The position numbers and the translations under genes are program-made. Source: Patescibacteria group bacterium (lineage in GTDB: Bacteria > Patescibacteriota > Minisyncoccia > UBA6257 > Colwellbacteraceae). From it: a stretch of 26,848 nucleotides of DNA. The notes beneath the pieces are model-generated. The model did no database searches. It was not told the DNA's origin and was given only the letters and a program-made list of their open reading frames with translations. Shown here one piece after another: positions 13,852-21,719 of the stretch. The stretch is taken from assembly GCA_018826645.1 (NCBI GenBank), contig JAHJZF010000045.1:1-26848 (forward strand). The letters run 5' to 3'. The first letter of the stretch is position 1. The number at the start of each line of letters is the position of its first letter.

Positions 13852-15012
13852 ATGGCAAAAATATCCGACATTAAGGCCTTAAAAATTTTAAATTCTCGAG
13901 ACGATTGGACGATTGAAGTCGAGCTTATTTTGGAAGACGGCAGTTGCGTTAAGGCATCGGTACCGGAAGGAAAGAGTGATGGCTCGTATGAGGCAGTTCC
14001 AGTGGATGTCGATAAGGCTATTCTAAATATCCACGAGGAAATTCTACCAGCCTTACGAGGATTAGAGTCTTCAGATCAATTAGCTCTCGATAATAAGATG
14101 AGGGAGTTGGATGGCACGGAGAATAAATCTCGTCTTGGAGCGAACGCTATTTTGGCCGTCTCTATTGCCCTAGTTCGCGCATCAGCTTTATCTAGTGGGA
14201 GACCTCTTTGGAAATATATTAGAGAGATGAGCAGACTTGAGTCTTTCGGCGCAACTCGAATATATGCGAATTTAATTAATGGCGGAAAGCATGCTGGCAA
14301 TAATTTAGATATTCAGGAATATCTAATTATTCCAAAAACAGAAAGTGCTAAAGAGTCGGCTGATATTATCAGTCATATATATCATAATCTTGGCACTATC
14401 TGTGTCGAAAAATATGGAGAGTCTGCAACTTTAGTCGGAGATGAGGGTGGTTATGCCCCATCTCTTGATAACAACCTCACGCCCCTGAAGTTAATTAAAG
14501 AAGCATCTAATGAATTCGAAGTTGATGTGGGGATAGATGCTGCTGCTAGCGGTATAAAGATGAGTAACGAGAAGTTAGTAGAGATGTATCGAGAGATGGT
14601 TGGTGTTTATAACCTCTTCTATTTAGAAGATCCATTTAGCGAGGATGATTTTCATGCATTTAAGGGAGCGCTACTTGAGTTTGGCGAAGGAGTGAAAGTG
14701 ACGGGGGATGACCTAACTGTGACGAATACAGATCGCATGCGTACGGCTAAGGCTCAAGAAAGCATCAACGGAGTAATTATTAAACCCAATCAGATAGGGA
14801 CCGTCTCAGAAACTATTGAGGCAGTGCGTCAGGCACGCAAGTATGGATGGCAAGTGGTTGCTTCTCATCGTTCAGGAGAGACCAACGATTCATTTATTGC
14901 AGATTTTGCTGTTGGCGTTGGCGCTGACGGTATTAAGATAGGTGCTCCTGCTAGGGGCGAGAGAATAGCTAAGTACAATCGTCTATTGGAGATAGAGAGA
15001 GAGGACGTCTAG
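13852..15012 (+). CDS. eno: Enolase, short and divergent
   Basis: A 386-residue enolase (usual length about 420-430), converting 2-phosphoglycerate to PEP in glycolysis. Active-site segments are kept: INGGKHAGNNLDIQEYLIIP (His159/Glu168 equivalents), VGDEGGYAP (Glu211), VGIDAAASG (Asp246), YLEDPF (Glu293), VTGDDLTVTN (Asp320), IIKPNQIGT (Lys345), SHRSGETNDSFIADFAVG and IKIGAPARGERIAKYN (Lys396). The N-terminal domain is divergent: the common SRGNPT reads SRDDWT and the mobile loop SGASTG reads EGKSDG, still keeping the metal-binding Ser position. The shortening lies mainly in surface loops of the N-terminal and central parts. It is the last gene of the glycerate-to-lactate block. Its TAG stop overlaps the stop of the convergent gene by four bases. 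Confidence 0.93.
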   Translation: MAKISDIKALKILNSRDDWTIEVELILEDGSCVKASVPEGKSDGSYEAVPVDVDKAILNIHEEILPALRGLESSDQLALDNKMRELDGTENKSRLGANAILAVSIALVRASALSSGRPLWKYIREMSRLESFGATRIYANLINGGKHAGNNLDIQEYLIIPKTESAKESADIISHIYHNLGTICVEKYGESATLVGDEGGYAPSLDNNLTPLKLIKEASNEFEVDVGIDAAASGIKMSNEKLVEMYREMVGVYNLFYLEDPFSEDDFHAFKGALLEFGEGVKVTGDDLTVTNTDRMRTAKAQESINGVIIKPNQIGTVSETIEAVRQARKYGWQVVASHRSGETNDSFIADFAVGVGADGIKIGAPARGERIAKYNRLLEIEREDV

Positions 15013-15932
15013 GTGTTTTTTCTAAAAGTATAAACAGGCTCTATATCTAGGTTCCAAAGTTGTTTCCAACCAGTATCTCCAACCAGGAAATCAATTTCTT
15101 TAGCTCTTAGTTCTATGGATTTTTTAATGTGCTCTAAGGTCATAAATTTGCCTAAGTTTTTGCAACTAGAATCGAATCCAGCGTTGAGTACATAGTAATA
15201 TCCATTGAAGAACGCTCCCATCTCAATGCCGACTATCTTGTCGTTAAGAGTTACTGTGAGGGTGTGCAAAAAACCTTCTTGATTGAAACATTGAATTAGA
15301 GATTCAAATTCACGAAGCGTTTTATTGTCTGTAAAATCAGATTCTTTTCCGAAGCGTTCTATATTAAACGTCGCCAAGTCGGATGTAAGTTTTTCAATTC
15401 CTTCTTTTTCTTGAATCCAAGCCAGTCGATAGGGGATGCCCTCGATTGCCTTAAGGTCGTTTCGTAAGTTTTTATAATGTTTTTTTCCAAAGCGCTGAAA
15501 GAATACATCTAAATCGTGATTGATTTGATTCAGGTCTAGGCCATACTTAACGTCTTTCTCGGAAAAATATTGAGCGTATTCTGGATAGAGGTCAGTGACG
15601 CTTTCGACTGCTGATTTTTTAAGATCGAACAAGGTAGTCTTTTCTGGCATAGCTTCGAAAAAAGACGAAAACATTTTGATTGGAAACCAGAAATTCCTGT
15701 TTTCTGGATAGCCTCCTCCAAAGAAATAGTGCTTTTGATAATCGGTATCAAAATAGAGTGGTAGAAGTCCTCTGTCGCCACTTTCTTCTATCAGGATAAA
15801 ATATAATTCGTGAATGTTTGGGTCGTAAAAAGAAGAAACAGTTTTCCACAGGTCCCAGATACTTGTATTAGGCGAGAATTGATTCCATAATTCTTCACAT
15901 AAACGTATGTCATTAATAATTTCTTTTTTCAT
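15009..15932 (-). CDS. CelD/BioF2-like GNAT-fold acyltransferase
   Basis: A 307-residue protein that fits the Acetyltransf_6 (BioF2/CelD-like) branch of the GNAT superfamily, related in fold to Fem aminoacyl transferases. The diagnostic region is LDLNQINHDLDVFFQRFGKK followed by HYKNLRNDLKAIEG (about 131-165), typical of the linker entering the acyltransferase domain. Strands TLTVTLNDKIVGIEMGAFFN and YYYVLNAGFDSSCKNLGKFM follow, and the domain ends in IDFLVGDTGWKQLWN. In this family GDxxYKxxW is common near the C-terminus, matched here by GDTGWKQLW. It may transfer an acyl or aminoacyl group to an amine. It is divergent from the dual ATP-grasp ligase with only 31 bases between start codons, so the two are likely partners. 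The exact substrate is unknown. Confidence 0.75.
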   Translation of the reverse strand: MKKEIINDIRLCEELWNQFSPNTSIWDLWKTVSSFYDPNIHELYFILIEESGDRGLLPLYFDTDYQKHYFFGGGYPENRNFWFPIKMFSSFFEAMPEKTTLFDLKKSAVESVTDLYPEYAQYFSEKDVKYGLDLNQINHDLDVFFQRFGKKHYKNLRNDLKAIEGIPYRLAWIQEKEGIEKLTSDLATFNIERFGKESDFTDNKTLREFESLIQCFNQEGFLHTLTVTLNDKIVGIEMGAFFNGYYYVLNAGFDSSCKNLGKFMTLEHIKKSIELRAKEIDFLVGDTGWKQLWNLDIEPVYTFRKNT

Positions 15933-15963
15933 AGGGAAAAAGCTGTTATTATTTTTAACCTAG
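15933..15963. promoter_or_regulatory. 31-base divergent promoter region
   Basis: The start codons of the acyltransferase (15932, minus) and the dual ligase (15964, plus) are only 31 bases apart. TATTAT (15947-15952) is 11 bases before the plus-strand ATG. The complement of the same bases, AATAAT, is 14 bases before the minus-strand ATG. Both genes may therefore use overlapping -10 elements and would compete for polymerase. Neither has an SD. Confidence 0.45.
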
Positions 15964-18399
15964 ATGAATAATAACACCCACCAACTGGCTGGCAAAACTA
16001 TCATTCTGGTCAATACGGGTCCGACAAAAAAGCGGTTTATCTTTCAGCGTCTGAAAAAGAACAATATTAAGATTATTTGTTTAAATAAAGAAAAAAATTG
16101 GGCACAGCCGTATGTTGATCATTGGATTTTAGCTGATAATGCAAATCATTCTGAATCGATTTCAGCCGTTAAGGAGTTTATTGTCAACAATCCGGATATA
16201 AAAATAGGCGGGGTTCTGACTTTTTGGGAGGACGACGTTTTATTGACTTCAAAAATCGTAGACAAATTCAATTTTATCGGTATTCCATACAGTATTTCTA
16301 AGAGGATAAGGAATAAATTTTTATTCAGAGAGTTCTGTAAAGAAAACGGCTTGCCGACGCCACGACATATGATTATTAAGTCTTTAGCTGACATCCAAAA
16401 TTTTCCGGAAAGTTTCAACTACCCGCTGGTTATTAAGCCGGTCTACGGAGCCACCAGCGCTTATGTAATTAAGGTAGATAATAGCGAGGAGCTTATCAAT
16501 ACTTACAACTACATTAAAAAGAATATTTCAGCTAATACCGAAGCAACAAGTTCTTTGAATGATGGTTTGGATATTTTTGTTGAAGAGTATGTTTCGGGAG
16601 ACGAAGTTGATATTGATATCATCCTGCAAAACGGAAAGATAAAATTTACTTCAATTACTGATAATTATCAGACAAAAGAGCCGTTTTTTGTGGAAACAGG
16701 ACAGTCAATACCATCAAGATTGTCCAGCAAAACTAAAGACGACCTAATTAACATGGCTGAAGAAACTCTGGAAAAAATGAGTGTCCAAAACGGAGTGATT
16801 CATTTTGAAGCCAAGTCAACAAAAGACGGTCCGGTCCCAATTGAGATAAACTTGCGTATGGGTGGCGACGAAGTGTATTCATTTGTCAAAGGAGCCTGGG
16901 AAGTGGACATGATTGAGAGTGCCGCCAAGATTGCCTGCGGTGTTTATATTCCCAAAATTGAAAAACCGGAAGCGCCAAAGAAGTATCTTACCGGCGTTTA
17001 TTTCTTATCAGATTATTCGGGAGTTTTATCTAAGCTAGAAATCGATAACGAGGTATATAAAAAGGATTATTTAGAAGAGCTTCACTTTTTCAAGAAAATT
17101 GGTGAGCCAATTTTGGTTCCCCCCGAAGGATATGAATATCTAGGCTGGTTAACGACTTCGGGGTTTAGCTCACTCGATGCTCAAGATAATTTGAACAATG
17201 CCCTGAAGCATGTCGATTACGAAGTTGTTAGGTTTGCCCCAGAGTCTTCCATAGGTAGGACTGCGCGAAAGAATAGTCTTTCCAATGCGGCTTTGACCTC
17301 CAGGTTGCTAGTTCGTGCCGCCAAAATTGAAAAAATCAGAAGGACGAAAAAAGAGAATCAGAGAAACCTCCATATCGGGATTGCTCTCAATATTTATGAC
17401 GATGCAGAAGGTAGCGATGTAGAGAAAGAATTAATGTCCGTTGGAAAGAACATTGCAGAGGCTCTTGAGAGTAGAGGTTATAAAGTTTCATTTTTCGACT
17501 TTAATAACGTGGAAAAAGTTTTCAACGAACTCAAAACCGGCGACGTCGATTTAGTTTTTAATGTCTGCGAAAGGATAAACAATTCCAGCCTGCTCGAGCC
17601 ACATGCAGCCTCTTTATTGGACATCTTACAGATTCCCTATACTGGCTCTAACCCCTCAACCTTGAGTCTATGTATCGATAAAATCAGAGTTAAAAAAATG
17701 TTATCTTATCATAATATTCCGACTCCCAAATGGGATTATGTCTATACTTTGGACGATGAAATTGATGCGAGTTTGAAATATCCATTGATTATTAAGCCGG
17801 CCAATACTGATAATTCAATCGGAATCACAAACGAATCAGTAGTAACCAATAGAGAAGGATTGCAAAATCAGCTGAGAAAAGTAATCGTCGATATAGGTAG
17901 CCCGGCTTTGATTGAAGAATACATTGAAGGCGATGAATACGACATCTCCATTTTGGGAAATGAAGACAGCGATTTGCGGGTTCTGCCGCTATCGCGCTCA
18001 ATTTTTAAAGATATGCCAAAAGACCAATGGCATATTTATACTCATGAAATGAAGTTCGGGGAAGCAACTTCGGATAAATATGGCATAACTGTTCAAAAAC
18101 CAGCCAAAAATATTAGCAAAAAATTGGAGGCCCTCATCACAGAAATTTCTTTAGATACCTACAATATACTAGACTGCCATGACTATGGAAGAGTTGAGGT
18201 AAGGGTTGACCAGTACGACAATCCCTATGTTTTAGAGCTTAATCCTAATCCGTCAATTAATACTGATGATTGTGTGCCGGAAGTAGCGGAATTAACCGGT
18301 CTTGATTACGGCGATTTTTTGGAAGACATTATCGGCATGGCAATAAAGCGTTACCAGGACCGCCCGCCATATTATCATCTCCAAACAGCTGTTATTTAG
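15964..18399 (+). CDS. Fusion of two ATP-grasp ligases (amino-acid ligase-like + D-Ala-D-Ala ligase-like)
   Basis: An 811-residue protein with two complete ATP-grasp modules. The first (about 10-440) resembles BacD/carnosine-synthase-type L-amino-acid ligases: a pre-ATP-grasp fold (TIILVNTGPTKKRFIFQRLK), then NYPLVIKPVYGATSAYV near 153, IFVEEYVSGDEVDIDI and the metal-binding IEINLRMGGDE near 293, followed by a lid-like C-terminal region. The second (about 468-800) resembles D-Ala-D-Ala ligases: LVFNVCERINNSSLLEPHAA, IPYTGSNPSTLSLCIDKIRV, YPLIIKPANTDNSIGI near 606, IEEYIEGDEYDISILG and VLELNPNPSIN near 756. Both keep the ATP and Mg residues, so two consecutive carboxylate-amine ligations are plausible, making a dipeptide-like or longer non-ribosomal product. 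The protein is Asn/Lys-rich. Canonical Ddl is about 300-370 residues and unfused. Substrates and pathway are unknown; the neighbouring acyltransferase suggests N-acylation. Confidence 0.82.
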   Translation: MNNNTHQLAGKTIILVNTGPTKKRFIFQRLKKNNIKIICLNKEKNWAQPYVDHWILADNANHSESISAVKEFIVNNPDIKIGGVLTFWEDDVLLTSKIVDKFNFIGIPYSISKRIRNKFLFREFCKENGLPTPRHMIIKSLADIQNFPESFNYPLVIKPVYGATSAYVIKVDNSEELINTYNYIKKNISANTEATSSLNDGLDIFVEEYVSGDEVDIDIILQNGKIKFTSITDNYQTKEPFFVETGQSIPSRLSSKTKDDLINMAEETLEKMSVQNGVIHFEAKSTKDGPVPIEINLRMGGDEVYSFVKGAWEVDMIESAAKIACGVYIPKIEKPEAPKKYLTGVYFLSDYSGVLSKLEIDNEVYKKDYLEELHFFKKIGEPILVPPEGYEYLGWLTTSGFSSLDAQDNLNNALKHVDYEVVRFAPESSIGRTARKNSLSNAALTSRLLVRAAKIEKIRRTKKENQRNLHIGIALNIYDDAEGSDVEKELMSVGKNIAEALESRGYKVSFFDFNNVEKVFNELKTGDVDLVFNVCERINNSSLLEPHAASLLDILQIPYTGSNPSTLSLCIDKIRVKKMLSYHNIPTPKWDYVYTLDDEIDASLKYPLIIKPANTDNSIGITNESVVTNREGLQNQLRKVIVDIGSPALIEEYIEGDEYDISILGNEDSDLRVLPLSRSIFKDMPKDQWHIYTHEMKFGEATSDKYGITVQKPAKNISKKLEALITEISLDTYNILDCHDYGRVEVRVDQYDNPYVLELNPNPSINTDDCVPEVAELTGLDYGDFLEDIIGMAIKRYQDRPPYYHLQTAVI

Positions 18400-18476
18400 A
18401 AACGAGCGCTACTTAATCTCGTAGACGAGCATTACAAATCATAATTTTTATATGTACTTCAATTTTAAAAAAAGCC

Positions 18477-18516
18477 TTTACTAGTGCCTTATGGGATGGC
18501 TATAATAGAGGTGAGC
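18477..18516 (+). promoter_or_regulatory. Promoter and SD for hpf-secA
   Basis: TTTACT (18477-18482), 18-base spacer, then a perfect TATAAT (18501-18506). GAGGTGA (about 18508-18514) matches the anti-SD-complementary sequence and stands just before the ATG at 18518. This is the one native gene in the window with a recognisable SD, although a start point near 18513 could exclude part of it from the mRNA. The 18400-18476 stretch before it holds nothing I can name. Confidence 0.5.
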
Positions 18517-18517
18517 A

Positions 18518-18826
18518 ATGAACATCGATATTAATTCTTTAGGAATTGATTTGACGGAACCGCTTAAGGTCTATATCTACGAGAAAATAGGCGGTTTAGA
18601 CAAATATCTCCAGCAATACAATCCAGAAAGTTTGCAGGTGGATGTTGAGGTTTCGAGGACGACAGCTCACCATAAGCACGGAGATGTGTTTTATGCAGAG
18701 GTGAATTTGGGTTTGCCCGGTAAAATGCTTAGAGCGACTCAAACGACGCCTGATATCAGAGTCTCAATTGATAAAGTAAAAGATATTCTTCAAAGAGAGA
18801 TTAGAAAGTACAAAGATCAACGTTAA
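18518..18826 (+). CDS. hpf: Ribosome hibernation promoting factor, short form
   Basis: A 102-residue HPF/RaiA family protein that binds the 30S subunit at the tRNA/mRNA channel and stabilises inactive ribosomes in starvation. The fold pattern is visible: an N-terminal strand (MNIDINSLGIDLTEPLKVYI), helix YEKIGGLDKYL, strand SLQVDVEVSRTTAHHKHGDVFYAEVNLGLPG, and the C-terminal helix RVSIDKVKDILQREIRKYKDQR. It lacks the C-terminal dimerisation domain of long HPF, so 100S formation would follow the short-form route if at all. It lies three bases upstream of secA, the hpf-secA order also known from Firmicutes. Confidence 0.92.
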   Translation: MNIDINSLGIDLTEPLKVYIYEKIGGLDKYLQQYNPESLQVDVEVSRTTAHHKHGDVFYAEVNLGLPGKMLRATQTTPDIRVSIDKVKDILQREIRKYKDQR

Positions 18827-18829
18827 CTC

Positions 18830-21409
18830 ATGAAAGTAAAGAAAGGCATGAGGAAGCGCCTCTTTTCTGGCGCTCCAAAACAGCCGAAAGATATAGATGA
18901 AGTTAACAACCTCGAAGAGGAGATTTCTGGTTTAACGGATGAGGAATTGAAGGAAGAGAGTCTTAAGCTTAAAAAAGAAGCTGAGGGAGGTGTCGATTTG
19001 GACGATTTGCTTGTACGAGCTTTTGCCATTGTAAGAGAGATGTCAAAGAGGAAGCTTGGACAGCGTCATTATGATGTTCAGCTTTGGGGAGGACTTGTCA
19101 TGCATCGTAGTGGAATAGCAGAAATGGTCACGGGTGAGGGCAAGACCCTGGCCGCTACTGCTCCCGTCTATCTCAACACCCTAGATGGCAAAGGCTCACA
19201 CGTAATAACAGTCAATGATTATTTGGCAAAACGTGATGCCGTTTGGATGGGCCAAATATATTACGCCCTAGGCCTTAGCGTGTCCTGTTTAATCCACGAC
19301 AGCGCTCTTCTTTATGATCCAGAGTGGAAGCTGACAGAAGAGGAAAGAGTAGAGGCGGATAAAGAGAGAGACGAGAAAGGAAGTTTTGAGGTTAAAGAAG
19401 AGTTTTTAAGACCCGTTGAGAGAAAAGAGGCATATCAAGCAGACATAGTCTATGGGACAAATCATGAGTTTGGTTTTGATTATCTGAGAGATAACCTTAA
19501 GCGTTCTAAAGGAGAGCAAGCCCAACGTCCTTTAAATTTTGCCATCGTTGATGAGATCGACTCAATTTTGATTGACGAGGCTAGAACACCTCTTATCATC
19601 TCCGTACCCGACATGGGTTCATCTGATTATTACAGAGTATTTGCTGGGGCTGTCAGAAATTTAGTGGCGGAAGAAGATTATATTCTTGACGAGAAATTAC
19701 GTTCAGTCGAGATTTTAGAACCCGGGATAGATAAAGTTGAGAAAAAGACAGGCATAAAGGATCTCTATAATGTTAATAATTTGCGCCTAGCGCATTATTT
19801 AGAATCCAGCTTGAAGGCAAAAGTGCTTTTCGAGAAAGATAAGGAATATGTGGTAAAGGACGGTCAAATTATAATAGTTGATCAATTCACCGGACGACTG
19901 ATGCACGGCAGGCGTTACAGCGCTGGCATCCATCAGGCCATAGAAGCGAAGGAGGGGTTGGCGGTTCAGGAGGAGTCGCGAACATTTGCTCAGATTACAA
20001 TTCAGAACTACTTCCGTCTTTATAAGAAATTGGCTGGTATGACGGGCACGGCTCAAACTTCGGCTGAAGAATTCCACAAGGTTTATGGCCTAGAAGTGGT
20101 ATCTATTCCAACCAACAACCCTTTAATTAGAGAAGATTTTCAAGATTCAATCTATAAAGATTTAAAAGCAAAATACAATGCGATAGCTAAGGATATTAAG
20201 GAACGTAATGAGAAGGGTCAGCCCGTTTTGGTAGGAACAGTCTCTATAGAGAAAAACGAAGAGTTATCTAAGGCACTTAAAGAAGCCGGTATTACGCACG
20301 AAATATTAAATGCTAAAAATCATGAACGAGAAGGTGCAATTATTGCGCAAGCTGGTAGGAAGGGCGCTGTAACCGTGGCGACAAACATGGCGGGTAGAGG
20401 AGTCGACATTGCTCTTGGTGGGAGCCCTTTGGACCTCGAGAAGGCTAAGAAGATAAAAGAATTGGGTGGACTACATGTTATTGGTACAGAGAGACACGAA
20501 GCACGCAGAATAGATGATCAGTTGAGGGGACGTGCGGGACGACAAGGAGATGAAGGCTCTTCTCAATTCTTCCTTTCTCTCGAAGATGATCTTATGAGGA
20601 TTTTTGGTGGAGAGCGTCTTCAGGGCTTGATGAGTAAATTTGATATGCCCGATGATATGACGATTGAAAACAAGATAGTCTCAAAGGCTATTGTACAGGC
20701 GCGGAGTAAGGTAGAGGGTTTTAACTTTGATTCTAGGAAGCATCTTCTTGAATATGACGACATTGTTAATAAGCAGAGAATGGCATTCTACGGAAGGAGG
20801 CAAAAGGCTCTTGAGAATATCGAGGACAATCAAGATGGAATTCGAGAACTTCTCAAGACGTCATTCGCTAATCAGCTAGAGGTCTTTAGAACTGCTGAGA
20901 TTTCAGAAGAGCAAAAGAAAAGAGTTTTAGTAGAGATAGGTTCCCCAACAGAAGACTTAGATAAGCTGAACGAGTTCGCCGAAAAGAAAATAAACGAGAT
21001 TGAAGACATTAGACCTATTGGTCACCAGTTGCTCAATATCATGGATACGCTTTGGATGAATCATCTTGAAGATATTGATTCTCTTAGAGAGTCCGTGCGT
21101 ATAAGGGCCTATGGCCAAAAAGATCCTTTAGTTGAATATAGGCGAGAGAGCAAACAGCTTTTCGATAGAATGAATGCTAATTTTGAAGGATGGATTTTTA
21201 CGCGTCTTTTCAGAATACGAACAGAAGGTGGAGAGAGCATCCAAGAAAATCAAGGGATGAGGGTAGCGAGTGGAACCGTTCGTCTAAGCGGTAAAGATAA
21301 AGTAGGGCGTAACGATTCTTGTCCATGCGGAGCAATCAATCCTGATACGAAGAAAGTATATAAGTATAAAAAATGCGGGCTTATTGGTGCTCCGCATCAT
21401 AAGAAATAG
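18830..21409 (+). CDS. secA: Protein translocase ATPase SecA
   Basis: An 859-residue SecA, the motor that pushes preproteins through SecYEG. Visible in order: DVQLWGGLVMHRSGIAEMVT then GEGKT Walker A near residue 103, ITVNDYLAKRDA, YGTNHEFGFDYLRDN, IVDEIDSILIDEARTPLIIS (DEAD-like box), the preprotein cross-linking domain, QITIQNYFRLYKKLAGMTGT, TVATNMAGRGVDIALGG, QLRGRAGRQGDEGSSQFFLS, the helical scaffold MDTLWMNHLEDIDSLRESV and the zinc tail. There is a charged insert in NBD1 (EWKLTEEERVEADKERDEKG near 163-182). The zinc motif is unusual: CPCG, then 14 residues, then CG, instead of the compact CxCx8C(H/C). It has no SD and is probably coupled to hpf. Confidence 0.98.
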   Translation: MKVKKGMRKRLFSGAPKQPKDIDEVNNLEEEISGLTDEELKEESLKLKKEAEGGVDLDDLLVRAFAIVREMSKRKLGQRHYDVQLWGGLVMHRSGIAEMVTGEGKTLAATAPVYLNTLDGKGSHVITVNDYLAKRDAVWMGQIYYALGLSVSCLIHDSALLYDPEWKLTEEERVEADKERDEKGSFEVKEEFLRPVERKEAYQADIVYGTNHEFGFDYLRDNLKRSKGEQAQRPLNFAIVDEIDSILIDEARTPLIISVPDMGSSDYYRVFAGAVRNLVAEEDYILDEKLRSVEILEPGIDKVEKKTGIKDLYNVNNLRLAHYLESSLKAKVLFEKDKEYVVKDGQIIIVDQFTGRLMHGRRYSAGIHQAIEAKEGLAVQEESRTFAQITIQNYFRLYKKLAGMTGTAQTSAEEFHKVYGLEVVSIPTNNPLIREDFQDSIYKDLKAKYNAIAKDIKERNEKGQPVLVGTVSIEKNEELSKALKEAGITHEILNAKNHEREGAIIAQAGRKGAVTVATNMAGRGVDIALGGSPLDLEKAKKIKELGGLHVIGTERHEARRIDDQLRGRAGRQGDEGSSQFFLSLEDDLMRIFGGERLQGLMSKFDMPDDMTIENKIVSKAIVQARSKVEGFNFDSRKHLLEYDDIVNKQRMAFYGRRQKALENIEDNQDGIRELLKTSFANQLEVFRTAEISEEQKKRVLVEIGSPTEDLDKLNEFAEKKINEIEDIRPIGHQLLNIMDTLWMNHLEDIDSLRESVRIRAYGQKDPLVEYRRESKQLFDRMNANFEGWIFTRLFRIRTEGGESIQENQGMRVASGTVRLSGKDKVGRNDSCPCGAINPDTKKVYKYKKCGLIGAPHHKK

Positions 21410-21413
21410 GGGT

Positions 21414-21446
21414 GGAGGAGCCATAGCTGGTCGCTATGACTCCTCC
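21414..21446. terminator. Strong hairpin at the convergent secA / small-gene junction
   Basis: GGAGGAG (21414-21420) and CATAGC (21422-21427) pair with GCTATG (21433-21438) and CTCCTCC (21440-21446) around a five-base loop, with one mismatch: 13 bp in all. It starts five bases after the secA stop and overlaps the stop of the minus-strand small gene (21434-21436). It lacks a T tract in either direction, so it may work as a bidirectional barrier or 3' stabiliser, not a textbook intrinsic terminator. Confidence 0.55.
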
Positions 21447-21694
21447 TTGGGTACATAGTCATCGAGCAAGGCATCGATCTCCTTGAGCATGGCTTTCGGG
21501 GCGACGTTTCCCCTGAACATGAAACGTTTGGCTGCCGCTGTGACAGCCGCTCGCTCTACCGTACCTGCAGGCATGCTTGTGAGCCTCCTGCGCTTACGGT
21601 AATAGACGCGCGTGAACGTCATCCTCCGCGATGCTGGTACTGCTAGTACCGCCGCTGCCACAGTCGACGTAACGACCATGTGCTTAAGCTTCAT
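21434..21694 (-). CDS. GC-rich orphan small basic protein with N-terminal hydrophobic segment
   Basis: An 86-residue protein starting at ATG 21694, chosen because AAGGAG lies six bases upstream; an earlier in-frame ATG at 21733 lacks this and overlaps the end of the glycosyltransferase gene. The N-terminus MKLKHMVVTSTVAAAVLAVP has a lysine start and a short hydrophobic core, and ends in an Ala-Pro-Ala-Ser-like stretch, so it could be a signal peptide or anchor. Then come a very basic part (VYYRKRRRL) and a helical C-terminus (AAVTAAAKRFMF, PKAMLKEIDALLDDYVPKEE). I do not recognise the family. Base composition is clearly more GC-rich than the neighbours. It lies 25 bases after the glycosyltransferase and is probably cotranscribed. 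A cationic exported peptide is one possible reading, unproven. Confidence 0.65.
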   Translation of the reverse strand: MKLKHMVVTSTVAAAVLAVPASRRMTFTRVYYRKRRRLTSMPAGTVERAAVTAAAKRFMFRGNVAPKAMLKEIDALLDDYVPKEES

Positions 21695-21719
21695 ATCACA
21701 CTCCTTCAGATGAACCAGG

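Noticed and set aside
15009..18399. Recent horizontal transfer of the acyltransferase/dual-ligase pair on composition alone
   Set aside because: The genes look slightly more Asn/Lys-rich, but the composition is still AT-rich like the rest and no mobile-element borders or direct repeats were found.
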